Notes: a model not told the origin generated them from the sequence alone. Positions 23,659-31,849 are shown, counted from the first letter of the stretch. The stretch is DNA of 64,000 nucleotides from Oscillospiraceae bacterium (GCA_017847885.1 JAGAUA010000038.1:1-64000); one strand, 5' to 3'. Translations and numbers: made by a program.

Positions 23659-23745
23659 TGGTGCCGGTGGCGGGGGTCGAACCCGCACGGGGGTTAGCCC
23701 AACGGATTTTGAGTCCGTCACGTCTGCCAATTCCATCACACCGGC
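23659..23745 (-). tRNA. tRNA-Leu, anticodon CAA
   Basis: 87 nt including an encoded CCA. The acceptor stem GCCGGTG pairs with CACCGGC. The D-loop region has TTGGCAG, the anticodon arm is ACGGA-CTCAAAA-TCCGT with anticodon CAA (codon UUG), there is a long class II variable arm (TGGGCTAACCCCCG region), and the T arm has GGTTCGACC. It has its own promoter (23762-23790) and terminator. Confidence 0.96.
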
Positions 23746-23761
23746 TAAATTTTACTAAACT

Positions 23762-23790
23762 ATTTTATCACACATTCGGATTTTTGTCAA
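23762..23790 (-). promoter_or_regulatory. Promoter of tRNA-Leu
   Basis: Minus strand TTGACA (23785-23790), 17 bases, TAAAAT (23762-23767), about 17 bases before the tRNA 5' end. The left att-like repeat starts only 4 bases from the -35 box. Confidence 0.85.
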
Positions 23791-23793
23791 GGG

Positions 23794-23821
23794 ATTTTTA
23801 TAAAATGCGCTGTCTTGTAAT
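23794..23821. repeat. Left att-like direct repeat
   Basis: Identical over 28 bases to 25532-25559. It contains half of the yebC terminator stem (AAAATGCGCTGTC) without the matching second arm. Confidence 0.8.
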
Positions 23822-23826
23822 GTAGG

Positions 23827-23876
23827 ATTTCACGCCATTAACCAATATCTGTAATTTCACACAATTAACCAACATC
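23827..23876. repeat. Two 23-base direct repeats, probable integrase arm-binding sites
   Basis: ATTTCACGCCATTAACCAAT (23827-) and ATTTCACACAATTAACCAAC (23854-) recur with a 27-base period and match at 20 of 23 positions. Their place beside the att-like repeat and next to the integrase end is what is expected for arm-type recombinase sites. Confidence 0.55.
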
Positions 23877-23881
23877 CAACG

Positions 23882-23924
23882 AAAAAACAACTGCCTGTTA
23901 CAGCACACGCTGCAGCAGACAGTT
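23882..23924 (-). terminator. Terminator of the integrase gene remnant
   Basis: Minus strand AACTGTCTG...CAGGCAGTT closes a stem and is followed by GTTTTTT, 38 bases after the integrase stop. Confidence 0.75.
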
Positions 23925-23962
23925 ATTCTTATATAAAATGTCTTTATTAGACAGTAACACGT

Positions 23963-24184
23963 TTACTTGTCAGACCGACTCAACGGAAGCGCTTCAGCTA
24001 CCGCATCCATAGCCGCTGCCTGTGCTGACCGGAACGAATGAGCATAAATCTGCAAAGTAACATTATATGTGTAGTGCCCCAGCCATTCCTGTATCTCTTT
24101 CATGGATACACCGTTAGCTAGCAAAAGTGATGCACATGAATGACGGAGGTCATGGAAACGCAGAGGCTTAGCTTTGGCGCTTAT
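23963..24184 (-). pseudogene. Tyrosine recombinase (integrase), C-terminal fragment
   Basis: The minus-strand frame ending at 23963 reads AKPLRFHDLRHSCASLLLAN, then GVSMKEIQEWLGHYTYNVTL, then QIYAHSFRSAQ and ends LSRSDK. It retains the box II residues of the family: Arg in HDLRHS, His in LGH and the nucleophile Tyr in IYAH. About 72 residues remain; the N-terminal 300 or so, including the first catalytic Arg and the arm-binding domain, are gone, and the frame hits a stop at the junction with the lipoprotein gene (24181-24187). It cannot be functional. It is closest to integrases of conjugative elements and phages of Firmicutes by style. Confidence 0.85.
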
Positions 24185-25365
24185 TTAATTTCGATTTTAT
24201 GCTCCTCGCCGGTAGCCATATCAACAAGGAAGTTTCCGACATGATCACTTACTACAAAGTACTCATCACTTACAGCTTCATACCGACAGGCGGAAGAACT
24301 GCCGTCATAGATGAGTTCGCTTTCGGTTTGAGAAACATATTTCCAAAGCTTATAGTCTGTAACAAAGTAAAATGCTTTGTCTGTAATGAAATACGAATCA
24401 TATTCATTTCTGTAATCAGCAGATTCATCATACATTATGTCTTCGTAGATCTCGCCCGTTTCCATATTGTATATTCCTGTGCTTTTTAAAACAAAATACT
24501 TTCCGGTCAACTGACGAAAACTATTGTTTCGCATGAAGTCTGCATCAAATTTTTCATCAAGCTCCTTAAGATCCCTTACTTCCATTGTTGAAAGATCTAT
24601 CCACTTTGTTCCATCTTCTCCATCCATATATTCAGCAACGACAGTTTTTCCTAAACATTTAGAAACATACGTCGGCTTAATACTTTTTACTTCTCCGTGT
24701 CCGATATCAAACTCTACCTCAGGAAGTTCTGTAACATCATTAAGATCATCAAGTGAGATCTTGTAGAATCCGTCATAAAAATCACCGTTTATACGCTTAT
24801 AGCATAGTGCAAATATACCGCCTTCTTTTGAGATAGTAGAGAAATCAGGAATATGGAAATCTTTATCGCCAAGCTGTGCAACCAACTGTCCCTGTGTATC
24901 ATAAACATAAAGAACATCTTTTGCGCAAGTGTACAGCTTACCGTCAAAGTATACGGAAAAATCACCTAATATATCCAGCTCTTTTGCTTCCTTTGTATCA
25001 ATATTATAGGCAATAGTTTTATGATTAGTATTTCGGTTTTCACATAGGATAAGTGTATTTCCGTCATAATAAAATTGGTGTTCTTCGTTAGCACTATTTT
25101 TTCCGTATTCGGCAATAATATCCTCAATAAGAAGATCCTTTTCGGATTTTTCGGGTTCAGCCTCAGTTGTTACTGTCGTTTCCTCTGTTTCAGCCTCGTT
25201 TTTTTCCTGTTTTGCTTCTTCCGTCACAGCCTCGGCAGCAGCTGTGGCTTCGGCGGCTGCTGTCTGCGCAGTTGTTTCCTCTGCCGAGTCGGACGCTTTT
25301 TCTCCACAGGCTGTCATTGATGCTGCAAGAAGCAGCGCAAGAATTGCTGATGTGATTTTCTTCAT
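24181..25365 (-). CDS. Lipoprotein with acidic Thr/Ala/Glu linker, unknown function
   Basis: 394 residues. The N-terminus MKKITSAILALLLAASMTAC ends in a lipobox-like Cys20, so export and lipid anchoring are likely. Residues 24-75 are low-complexity (AEETTAQTAAAEATAAAEAV and more Glu/Thr). The rest has repeated short beta strands with aromatic residues (GDFSVYFDGKLYTCAKDVLY, TGKYFVLKSTGIYNMETGEI), suggesting a beta-propeller-like sensor or surface protein; no named family recognised. Promoter TTGTGT-17-TATAAT at 25476-25504. It lies inside the att-bounded remnant, so it may be cargo of the lost element. Its stop overlaps the end of the integrase fragment. Confidence 0.75.
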   Translation of the reverse strand: MKKITSAILALLLAASMTACGEKASDSAEETTAQTAAAEATAAAEAVTEEAKQEKNEAETEETTVTTEAEPEKSEKDLLIEDIIAEYGKNSANEEHQFYYDGNTLILCENRNTNHKTIAYNIDTKEAKELDILGDFSVYFDGKLYTCAKDVLYVYDTQGQLVAQLGDKDFHIPDFSTISKEGGIFALCYKRINGDFYDGFYKISLDDLNDVTELPEVEFDIGHGEVKSIKPTYVSKCLGKTVVAEYMDGEDGTKWIDLSTMEVRDLKELDEKFDADFMRNNSFRQLTGKYFVLKSTGIYNMETGEIYEDIMYDESADYRNEYDSYFITDKAFYFVTDYKLWKYVSQTESELIYDGSSSACRYEAVSDEYFVVSDHVGNFLVDMATGEEHKIEIK

Positions 25366-25475
25366 AGTTTAATTTCCCCTTTTTATGTTTTTTCCGCTTT
25401 TTACGGCGGATTTTTAACATATAATTATTTTTTTCTCACCAAACTACCGTTCATAGGAATAATTACATACAGCTT

Positions 25476-25504
25476 ATTATATTACACTCAAAAACAAAAC
25501 ACAA
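25476..25504 (-). promoter_or_regulatory. Promoter of the lipoprotein gene
   Basis: Minus strand TTGTGT (25499-25504), 17 bases, TATAAT (25476-25481). The leader between it and the ATG contains a further hairpin (TCCGCTTTTTACGGCGGA region, 25390-25410). Confidence 0.55.
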
Positions 25505-25531
25505 TAGATTTGTAATAATTTGTATAGGAAA

Positions 25532-25559
25532 ATTTTTATAAAATGCGCTGTCTTGTAAT
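25532..25559. repeat. Right att-like direct repeat
   Basis: Exact copy of 23794-23821; here it is continuous with the second arm of the yebC terminator. Confidence 0.8.
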
Positions 25560-25576
25560 TCTGACAGCGCATTTTA
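25539..25576 (-). terminator. Terminator of yebC (integration target)
   Basis: Minus strand TAAAATGCGCTGTC-agaattacaa-GACAGCGCATTTTA: a 14-bp perfect stem followed by TAAAAATTTT, 9 bases after the yebC stop. Confidence 0.85.
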
Positions 25577-25585
25577 TGATCAAGC

Positions 25586-26329
25586 TTAGTCCTCTTCGTC
25601 CTCTTCGGGCATATCCCAGTTGTGGTAAACATTCTGAACGTCGTCGTTATCCTCAAGCTGTTCGAGAAGCAAATTCATCTTCTTGATGGACTCCTCGTCG
25701 GTAAGCTCGGTATATGTGGACGGTATCATTTCGATATCCGCAGAAACCAGCTTGTACCCCTTTTCGGTAAGACCGTCTCTTACAGCAGCAAAATCGGCAG
25801 GCTCTGTCTCGATCTCGATAACGCCGTCCTCCATGGAAAAATCGGAAGCGCCAAGGTCGAAAACGTCGTCCATGACCTTGTCCTCGTCAAGACCTTCACC
25901 CTCGGCAACGATAATACCCTTGCTTGAGAACATGAACGATACACAGCCCGTTGTACCGAGGTTTCCGCCGAACTTGTCAAAGTAGTGACGGATATCGCCT
26001 GCGGTACGGTTCTTGTTATCGGTAAGAGTTTCAACGATTACAGCAACACCGTTAGGACCGTAGCCCTCGTAAACGTTAGCCTCATAGTTTGTCTTGTCGC
26101 CGCCGCCGGCAGCCTTTTTGATAACGCGTTCGATATTGTCGTTAGGCACGTTATTTGCCTTAGCCTTGGCAATAAGGTCGCGAAGCTTTGCGTTGTTGTT
26201 GGGGTCGCCGCCGCCCTCTTTAACGCAAACGGTGATCTCACGTCCGATCTTGGTAAAGATCTTTGCTCTTGCGCCGTCGGTAGCTTCCTTTTTTCTCTTG
26301 ATATTATTCCACTTGGAATGTCCTGACAT
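25586..26329 (-). CDS. yebC: YebC/PmpR family protein (translation or transcription factor)
   Basis: 247 residues, the family's usual length. MSGHSKWNNIKRKKEATDGA is the invariant start, followed by RAKIFTKIGREITV, NNVPNDNIERVIKKAAGG and YEGYGPNGVAVIVETLTDNK. Historically called a transcriptional regulator; recent work on relatives points to relief of ribosome stalling at proline runs. A cytosolic, three-domain protein. GGAGAG lies 9 bases before the ATG. Its terminator has been used as the integration site of a mobile element. Confidence 0.95.
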   Translation of the reverse strand: MSGHSKWNNIKRKKEATDGARAKIFTKIGREITVCVKEGGGDPNNNAKLRDLIAKAKANNVPNDNIERVIKKAAGGGDKTNYEANVYEGYGPNGVAVIVETLTDNKNRTAGDIRHYFDKFGGNLGTTGCVSFMFSSKGIIVAEGEGLDEDKVMDDVFDLGASDFSMEDGVIEIETEPADFAAVRDGLTEKGYKLVSADIEMIPSTYTELTDEESIKKMNLLLEQLEDNDDVQNVYHNWDMPEEDEED

Positions 26330-26396
26330 AAAATTTTCTCTCCTTAATATATAGTATTAATTAACATTATATAAACAGCCATTCGCTGCAAAAAAC

Positions 26397-27056
26397 TTAT
26401 CTGATGAACATTCTGCGGTACTCTTTTGTACCCGATTCAATGGGCATTCCGTGTCCGAAAAATATCCTTTTCGGCGAAATGCTCTTTATTTTTTCAAGGG
26501 ACGCCCTTGCTGCTTTCGGACTTTCGCACATTACCGGAAAGGACGGATACACAAAATTTACAGCCGCGTCACCGGCGTAAAGGTCATCGCCGCATAAAAA
26601 TCCGAAAGAGCCTCTTGTATGCCCATCAAGTCGTACAGCTTTACAGTTAATACCCAAAGAACCACCGATATCCATGCCGTCCTCAAGCAAAATGCCTGCT
26701 TCAAACGGCTCGGCTTTCTCGCTCATAAGCTTTTGGGAAGCCGCCCAAACTGCCTTGCCGACAACACCTACCGAATAAACCTTATGTAAAAGATTGTTTT
26801 CCGAAAGCTTTAAATCGTGCGCACAAATAGCAATTTCCGCGCCGTAAAGCTTTGAAAAATACGCCGCATTGCCTATGTGGTCGTTGTGACCATGTGTAAG
26901 GGCAATCAGCTTTACATTGTAATTTTGAAGCCAAGTTTCAATTTCGTCACGATATTTCGGAATACCCGTATCTATCAGGATATCCCCTGCCGCGCCCCTT
27001 ATGACGTAGCAGTTATCCATGCCGCAGGTTATCATATTTACGCCGTTTAGATCCAT
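26397..27056 (-). CDS. Metallo-beta-lactamase-fold hydrolase
   Basis: About 219 residues. The zinc motif THGHNDHIG (HxHxDH), a later His in LDGHTRGSFG, Asp in YAGDAAVNF and a terminal His in FFGHGMP fit the glyoxalase II-like branch of the MBL superfamily. It should hydrolyse a thioester or phosphoester in the cytosol; the substrate is unknown. The start is set at ATG 27056 (GAGGAG 9 bases upstream) rather than TTG 27062. It follows the mini-RNase III gene by 21 bases and is probably in its operon. Confidence 0.88.
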   Translation of the reverse strand: MDLNGVNMITCGMDNCYVIRGAAGDILIDTGIPKYRDEIETWLQNYNVKLIALTHGHNDHIGNAAYFSKLYGAEIAICAHDLKLSENNLLHKVYSVGVVGKAVWAASQKLMSEKAEPFEAGILLEDGMDIGGSLGINCKAVRLDGHTRGSFGFLCGDDLYAGDAAVNFVYPSFPVMCESPKAARASLEKIKSISPKRIFFGHGMPIESGTKEYRRMFIR

Positions 27057-27077
27057 AATCAAATTCTCCTCAGAATA

Positions 27078-27473
27078 TCACAATTCAACATTATACCATA
27101 TAATATCGAATAATTCAACTATTCTTTCCGAATTTCCCGTAAGATAAAGATATCCGAACAGCGTTTCAAGAGCGGTAGCCCGTCTGTACTCCACAGGGTT
27201 TGAGCTTTTGGGAACGGTATTGCCCGTAGCGTTCCGTCCCCGTTTCAAAACCGCCTCTTCCTCTTCGGTAAGAAGCGGAGAAATAACGTCCACCGCCTTT
27301 GACTGATACGCCGCACGTACCCTCTCAACAGCCTCCGAGTGAAGCTTTTTCACGGGCATATTTGCAGTAAGCACAAGCCGCTCGCGGACAAGCTGCTCAT
27401 AAACCGCGTCGCCGAGAAACGCCAGCGTAAGCGGACTGTACTGATTTGCGTCTTTCTTATCCAGTGTAAACAC
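27078..27473 (-). CDS. mrnC: Mini-ribonuclease III (23S rRNA maturation)
   Basis: 131 residues, an RNase III catalytic domain without a double-stranded RNA-binding domain. LTLAFLGDAVYEQLVRERLV and RRATALETLFGYLYLTG hold the acidic catalytic clusters. Mini-III trims the ends of 23S rRNA in Firmicutes. The start is uncertain: GTG 27473 overlaps the AAGGAG ribosome site, and a CTG three codons later would be better spaced. It lies 21 bases downstream of obg, whereas in Bacillus it is near cysS. Confidence 0.9.
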   Translation of the reverse strand: MFTLDKKDANQYSPLTLAFLGDAVYEQLVRERLVLTANMPVKKLHSEAVERVRAAYQSKAVDVISPLLTEEEEAVLKRGRNATGNTVPKSSNPVEYRRATALETLFGYLYLTGNSERIVELFDIIWYNVEL

Positions 27474-27494
27474 TCCTTGTCAGAACAATAAATG

Positions 27495-28775
27495 TTAAAA
27501 TACAAAATCAAATTCAAAGCCGAAGATATTGACCGTGTCGCCCTCGTCAATGCCCATCTGCTCCAGCTTGTCGATTATGCCGCTGTTGCGCAGAACACGC
27601 TGGAAATACTGGAGCGAGGAATAGTCCTCCATATCGACGGTACGCATAATATTTTCCAGCCACGCCGCTTCAACGTAGTAAACGCCGTCGTCGCCTTTGG
27701 TAATTTCAAACTTCTCGCCCATGCCTGCTTTCTCGTCAAGCTCTTTTTGGGTAAGCGGCTCTGCCTCGTACTCCTTGATTGGAGGAAGCTTGTCAAGTTC
27801 TGCGGAAATGGCGTTCACAAGCTGTTTTGTGCCCTGTGTGGTCGCCGCCGAAATCTCATAAAATTCCAGTCCAAGGTCTGTAATATATTTCCTGAAACTC
27901 TCAATTTGTTCGGGAGAAGCCATGTCGCACTTGTTTGCCGCAACTATCTGCGGACGCTCCGCCAGCTCCTCGCTGAAATTTTTCAGCTCACGGTTGATTA
28001 TTTCGAAATCCTCGGCAGGGTCTCTGCCCTCGACTCCCGAAACGTCAACAACATGAACGATAAGACGGCATCTTTCAACGTGGCGAAGGAACTCATGTCC
28101 AAGTCCCACGCCGTCGCTTGCGCCCTCGATAAGTCCGGGAATATCCGCCATAACAAAGGATTTGCCCTCGCCCATCTGCACAACGCCCAGCACGGGAGTC
28201 AGCGTGGTAAAATGGTAATTTGCAATTTTTGGCTTTGCAGCGGAAACCACGGAAATAAGCGTGGATTTTCCCACATTTGGAAATCCAACCAAACCAACGT
28301 CCGCAAGAAGTTTAAGCTCGAGAGTTACCTCGTATTCCTCACCGAGAAAGCCGGGCTTTGCAAATTTTGGTATCTGTCTTGTGGGCGTAGCAAAGCGCGC
28401 GTTGCCCTTGCCTCCTCTGCCGCCCTTGGCAAGAATTTTCGGCTCGTCGCTTGACATATCCGCCATAATCCTGCCTGTTTCGGCATCGCGTATCAGCGTT
28501 CCTCGGGGAACACGGATAACCAAATCGGGTGCATTTTTGCCCGTTCTGTTGCCCGAAGCACCGTTATCGCCGCGCTGAGCAATATATTTTCTCTTGTATC
28601 TGAAATCCTCAAGGGTCGAGAAGTTGTCGTCCACGGCGAAAATTATATCTCCGCCCTTGCCGCCGTCGCCGCCGTCGGGACCGCCCGAAGCAACGTATTT
28701 CTCACGGTGGAAGGAAACCGCACCGTCGCCGCCGTCGCCTGCTTTTATTTTAATTTTTGCCTTATCTACAAACAT
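27495..28775 (-). CDS. obg: Obg/CgtA GTPase
   Basis: 426 residues. The glycine-rich Obg fold (about 1-158; FVDKAKIKIKAGDGGDGAVS, GGPDGGDGGKGGDI), the G domain with GFPNVGKST, DIPGLIEGAS, NKCD and the SAA-like loop, and a C-terminal OCT domain (about 350-426). It associates with the 50S subunit and is essential for ribosome assembly and stress control. Promoter at 28819-28847. Genes for L21 and L27, which often precede obg, are elsewhere in this window. Confidence 0.97.
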   Translation of the reverse strand: MFVDKAKIKIKAGDGGDGAVSFHREKYVASGGPDGGDGGKGGDIIFAVDDNFSTLEDFRYKRKYIAQRGDNGASGNRTGKNAPDLVIRVPRGTLIRDAETGRIMADMSSDEPKILAKGGRGGKGNARFATPTRQIPKFAKPGFLGEEYEVTLELKLLADVGLVGFPNVGKSTLISVVSAAKPKIANYHFTTLTPVLGVVQMGEGKSFVMADIPGLIEGASDGVGLGHEFLRHVERCRLIVHVVDVSGVEGRDPAEDFEIINRELKNFSEELAERPQIVAANKCDMASPEQIESFRKYITDLGLEFYEISAATTQGTKQLVNAISAELDKLPPIKEYEAEPLTQKELDEKAGMGEKFEITKGDDGVYYVEAAWLENIMRTVDMEDYSSLQYFQRVLRNSGIIDKLEQMGIDEGDTVNIFGFEFDFVF

Positions 28776-28818
28776 TATATACCTCTCTTTTTAGTCAACA
28801 TAAATTATTACCCATAAT

Positions 28819-28847
28819 ATTATACCACAAAAAAAGCCAAACTGCAA
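28819..28847 (-). promoter_or_regulatory. Promoter of obg
   Basis: Minus strand TTGCAG (28842-28847), 17 bases, TATAAT (28819-28824). Confidence 0.75.
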
Positions 28848-28948
28848 TAGATAAACGTTAAAAAGCTGAATAACTGAATATTCCTCAAATAAGGCGCTTT
28901 AATCGTGCCATAATAATAATGGATTTGCTAAAAGAAAGGGTGATAAAC

Positions 28949-29377
28949 TTGACAGAACAGAACAAACTGTTCAATGCGTTGTACCAAAATGCGGAAATGG
29001 GAACAAGCTCAATAAAGAAAATATACCCCAAGGTCCAGAACTCAAAGCTAAGGAACGAGCTTCGTATGCAGCTTTCAAACTACAAAAATCAGACAAATAT
29101 GCTTACGGCTCAGATGAGGTCTCAGAAGCTTACTCCAACGCCGCTTCCAAAAATGACAAAGCTAATGTCGTCAATTGGTATAGCCATGAAATGCGCTAAG
29201 GACAACTCAACCGAAAATATTGCGGAAATGCTTATTCAGGGAACAAATATGGGCGTAATAAAAATCAACAAGGCGCTTAACAAATCAAACACCGCCGAGC
29301 CTAAAATTATTCAGGAAGCAAAAAATATGCTGACCCGAGAGCAGCAGTATATCGACAATCTGAAAAGCTACCTGTAA
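28949..29377 (+). CDS. Helical protein of unknown function
   Basis: About 142 residues, helix-rich throughout and without membrane segments. Long amphipathic stretches (ELRMQLSNYKNQTNMLTAQM, MTKLMSSIGIAMKCAKDNST, AKNMLTREQQYIDNLKSYL) suggest a four-helix bundle like DUF2383 or spore-associated bundle proteins. The start is placed at TTG 28949, 6 bases after AAAGGGTG; an ATG at 28919 has no ribosome site. It is divergent from obg and stands alone, with a terminator at 29398-29427. Function cannot be assigned. Confidence 0.7.
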   Translation: MTEQNKLFNALYQNAEMGTSSIKKIYPKVQNSKLRNELRMQLSNYKNQTNMLTAQMRSQKLTPTPLPKMTKLMSSIGIAMKCAKDNSTENIAEMLIQGTNMGVIKINKALNKSNTAEPKIIQEAKNMLTREQQYIDNLKSYL

Positions 29378-29397
29378 CGTTACCGCAATAAAACAAA

Positions 29398-29427
29398 ATG
29401 GCTGCACGGAAATTATTGTGCAGCCAT
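29398..29427. terminator. Terminator after the helical protein gene
   Basis: ATGGCTGCAC and GTGCAGCCAT form a perfect 10-bp stem, then TATTT; it sits between two convergent genes. Confidence 0.8.
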
Positions 29428-29440
29428 TATTTACATAAGC

Positions 29441-30205
29441 TTAGAACAAATTATTGCGTATCTCCTTTGAGGCAAAAGCGCCCTCAAGAGTCTGTCCGGG
29501 AACGTCGGGGTGAAGTCCGTCACGAAGGTACTTGCCCGTTCCGCCTATGACCTCAAACTTTTCGCATATACCGCTGCCGTGGAAGCAATCTACGACCTGT
29601 GCTGTCATTGCACCTGCGACCTTGCGCATTACCGTTGAAATCTGCTTTTCGATTTTTGCGTTATGGTCGGGCATGGCGGTTTGAATAGGCGTAAGCACAA
29701 ACACACGGCACAGCGGATATTCCTCCATTATGCGCTGAATACACCAGCGCATTGCGCCTGCTTCGGTGAAAAGGTCGATATTTTCGTTGCCTTCAAGCTC
29801 TTTTCCCGTAAGAGCCTTGTCAGCGTCGCCAAGGCAGTCCTCCGCGTCGTTCGTACCCATAGCAAAAGCAAAAACGTCTGGAACGGAATACGCGCCGCTT
29901 TTCACCTCGGCGATAAACTTCTGGATATGCACAACTGCACAGTTGTTTGCACGCTTCTGAAGCTCGTTCAAGTCCTCTGTCGGCTCCCAGCCGTCGCTTA
30001 TTCCTGCAAAGTCCGCAGCGTTATAATCCTGTGTTGTAACGCTTCCCGACTGACAGGAAAGCGTTCTTTTGTACCAAACCGCGCTGCCGACGCCAACATT
30101 ATGATGACTTGCAAAACCGAGGTTTTTGTATACGTGCCACGACCACTGCTCCCCTGCGGTTATGCTGTCTCCGTCCACTCCGAAATTAAGCTTTGAAAAA
30201 TCCAT
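29441..30205 (-). CDS. SGNH/GDSL hydrolase
   Basis: 254 residues. Block I is FGVDGDSITAGEQW with the GDS nucleophile Ser, block III is AMGTNDAED and block V is DGLHPDVPGQ with the Asp-His pair, so a serine esterase or lipase-like acyl hydrolase is expected. No signal peptide, so it is likely cytosolic and might deacetylate oligosaccharides taken up by the cell; this is an inference from similar genes in fibre-degrading gut anaerobes. It lies 21 bases downstream of an OppA-like lipoprotein gene. Confidence 0.87.
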   Translation of the reverse strand: MDFSKLNFGVDGDSITAGEQWSWHVYKNLGFASHHNVGVGSAVWYKRTLSCQSGSVTTQDYNAADFAGISDGWEPTEDLNELQKRANNCAVVHIQKFIAEVKSGAYSVPDVFAFAMGTNDAEDCLGDADKALTGKELEGNENIDLFTEAGAMRWCIQRIMEEYPLCRVFVLTPIQTAMPDHNAKIEKQISTVMRKVAGAMTAQVVDCFHGSGICEKFEVIGGTGKYLRDGLHPDVPGQTLEGAFASKEIRNNLF

Positions 30206-30226
30206 AATTACATCCCTTTCAAATTG

Positions 30227-31849
30227 TCAATCAAAATATTTTGCATCTTTAAATTGCACCGCCGACGAAAACGGATAATATATCAGGTCGGCAGTTTTGT
30301 CCTTGGTTACAAAATATTCCTTTTCATAAAAAAGAGGAATAAATATATAATCCCCGATAATTTCCTGCTCGGCATATTTATACAGCTCCGCGCCCTCGGT
30401 AAGACTTCCCGCAGTTCTGCCGCCGTTAATATGTGCCGACAGCTTCGGGTTGGAGTATCCCTTGAACCGCTCGTCGGAGATAAACACGTTGAGGAACTCA
30501 TCGGCGGAATTCTCCGAAGCCGAAAGCTCAATAAGCGCAATGTCATAATCTCCGCTTTCAAGCTTGCTGTCGTATTCGTTTTGCGAAACCACCTCGACTC
30601 CGCAGTAAAAAAGCAGCTCGCTTTGCCATTGTTCGGTTACGCCGTATATCATTTCGCTGTTTTGGAAGCTGTCGGGAACGGTTATTTTTACGCCGTCCAC
30701 CGAAACCTCCCCCACAGATTTAAGCGCATTGTCCCAAAGCCGTGACGAATCTGCGCTGTAAACCGAAAGCACCCGGTCTGAAACCAAGTCGCGGTAGCTT
30801 TTTCCCTGTATGGTCACGCTGCCGGGGATTATTCCGAATGCAGCTTCCAGATTATTCGGTAGCTTATGAATAAAATAATCTCTGTTCAGATTTTTCGCAA
30901 GAGCTTCTCTGAACTGTACCTTCCCGAAATACTCCGACTCAAGGTTGAAGATAAGTCCTGCCGTTTTGGTAAGATGCTCCGAAACCTTGCTTTCGGCAAA
31001 GACCTTTTCGTCGTAAACCTCGGAAACATAGCACTGAACATTATCCGCGGAATAGGACTCGCTGTCCTGCACAGAGCCGCCTGTGATGAAAAAGTTCAGG
31101 CTGTACGGATAGACATAATTTTCCTCGGAATAGGCTTTATTCCGCCGCATTATTATGTAGTTGTTGTCCCAGTACGGGTCATAGTTCCACTCTTTTAGAT
31201 AGAATGCGCCGTTTGAAGCGGAAGCGTCCGCAGCCATGCCGTATCTTCCCCGGGTAAATTCAAAGAACTCACGGCTGCATGGCATTGCGGCAGGCTTTGC
31301 AAGCAGCGCAAGGAAATCATAGTAAGGGTACGCCAGCGTAAACTCTACCGTATACTCGTCAACCGCCCTTACCCCAAGCTCCTGCACAGGCTTTGTTCCG
31401 TTAAGGACAGCGGCGGCATTTTTTATGCACATATAATCTCCGCTGTACGGCGAGGCGGTCTCCGCGTCAAAGATACGCTGAAAAGCGTACACAAAATCAT
31501 CTGCCGTGACTTCCGCCGAAAAATCCGCAAGGCTCTCCCACTTATGCCCTTTTTTCAAATTAAAAGTATATGTAAGACCGTCGTCCGACATGGTAAAGCT
31601 TTCCGCCGCCGCAGGCACTATCTCACCCGAAGCGCCGACCCTCATAAGTCCCTCCATCATGTTTGTAATTATCATAACCGATTCGCTATCCACCGCGATT
31701 TGAGGGTCAAGGTTGCGCGGATTGTTTTCTATATTCATTTTGAAGATGTACCCCGACCCGTCGTCCTCTCCGCATGATGGAAGCATAGTCAGAATAAACA
31801 CCGCCACAAAAAGAAAAGCTATATTACGAATATGAAATCTGCGTTTCAA
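30227..31849 (-). CDS. ABC transporter substrate-binding lipoprotein, family 5 (OppA-like)
   Basis: 540 residues. Lipobox after a hydrophobic signal (LTMLPSC, Cys26). The SBP_bac_5 pattern is clear: NNPRNLDPQIAVDSESVMII, then EGLMRVGASGEIVPAAAESF and YTFNLKKGHKWESLADFSAE, with TADDFVYAFQRI. It should bind oligopeptides or nickel-type ligands outside the membrane. No permease or ATPase genes are adjacent, so this is an orphan binding protein; its partners are elsewhere or it acts as a sensor. The next gene downstream is an SGNH hydrolase. Confidence 0.9.
   Translation of the reverse strand: MKRRFHIRNIAFLFVAVFILTMLPSCGEDDGSGYIFKMNIENNPRNLDPQIAVDSESVMIITNMMEGLMRVGASGEIVPAAAESFTMSDDGLTYTFNLKKGHKWESLADFSAEVTADDFVYAFQRIFDAETASPYSGDYMCIKNAAAVLNGTKPVQELGVRAVDEYTVEFTLAYPYYDFLALLAKPAAMPCSREFFEFTRGRYGMAADASASNGAFYLKEWNYDPYWDNNYIIMRRNKAYSEENYVYPYSLNFFITGGSVQDSESYSADNVQCYVSEVYDEKVFAESKVSEHLTKTAGLIFNLESEYFGKVQFREALAKNLNRDYFIHKLPNNLEAAFGIIPGSVTIQGKSYRDLVSDRVLSVYSADSSRLWDNALKSVGEVSVDGVKITVPDSFQNSEMIYGVTEQWQSELLFYCGVEVVSQNEYDSKLESGDYDIALIELSASENSADEFLNVFISDERFKGYSNPKLSAHINGGRTAGSLTEGAELYKYAEQEIIGDYIFIPLFYEKEYFVTKDKTADLIYYPFSSAVQFKDAKYFD

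Larger units (their letters stand above)
23794..25559. mobile_element. Remnant of an integrative element bounded by 28-bp direct repeats
   Basis: Exact 28-base direct repeats at 23794-23821 and 25532-25559 (ATTTTTATAAAATGCG, then CTGTCTTGTAAT) bracket a C-terminal tyrosine-recombinase fragment, a pair of arm-site-like repeats and a lipoprotein gene. The right repeat is one arm of the yebC terminator. Removing one repeat and the interior would restore yebC-terminator-tRNA-Leu. This is the footprint of site-specific integration followed by internal deletion. Confidence 0.75.

Noticed and set aside
23659-23821. tRNA-Leu as the attachment site of the element
   Set aside because: The 28-bp direct repeats are not tRNA sequence; they match the yebC terminator, and the tRNA 3' end is on the far side.
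27492-28454. 320-codon plus-strand frame across obg
   Set aside because: It is antisense to the clearly conserved Obg GTPase and its product has no recognisable motif.
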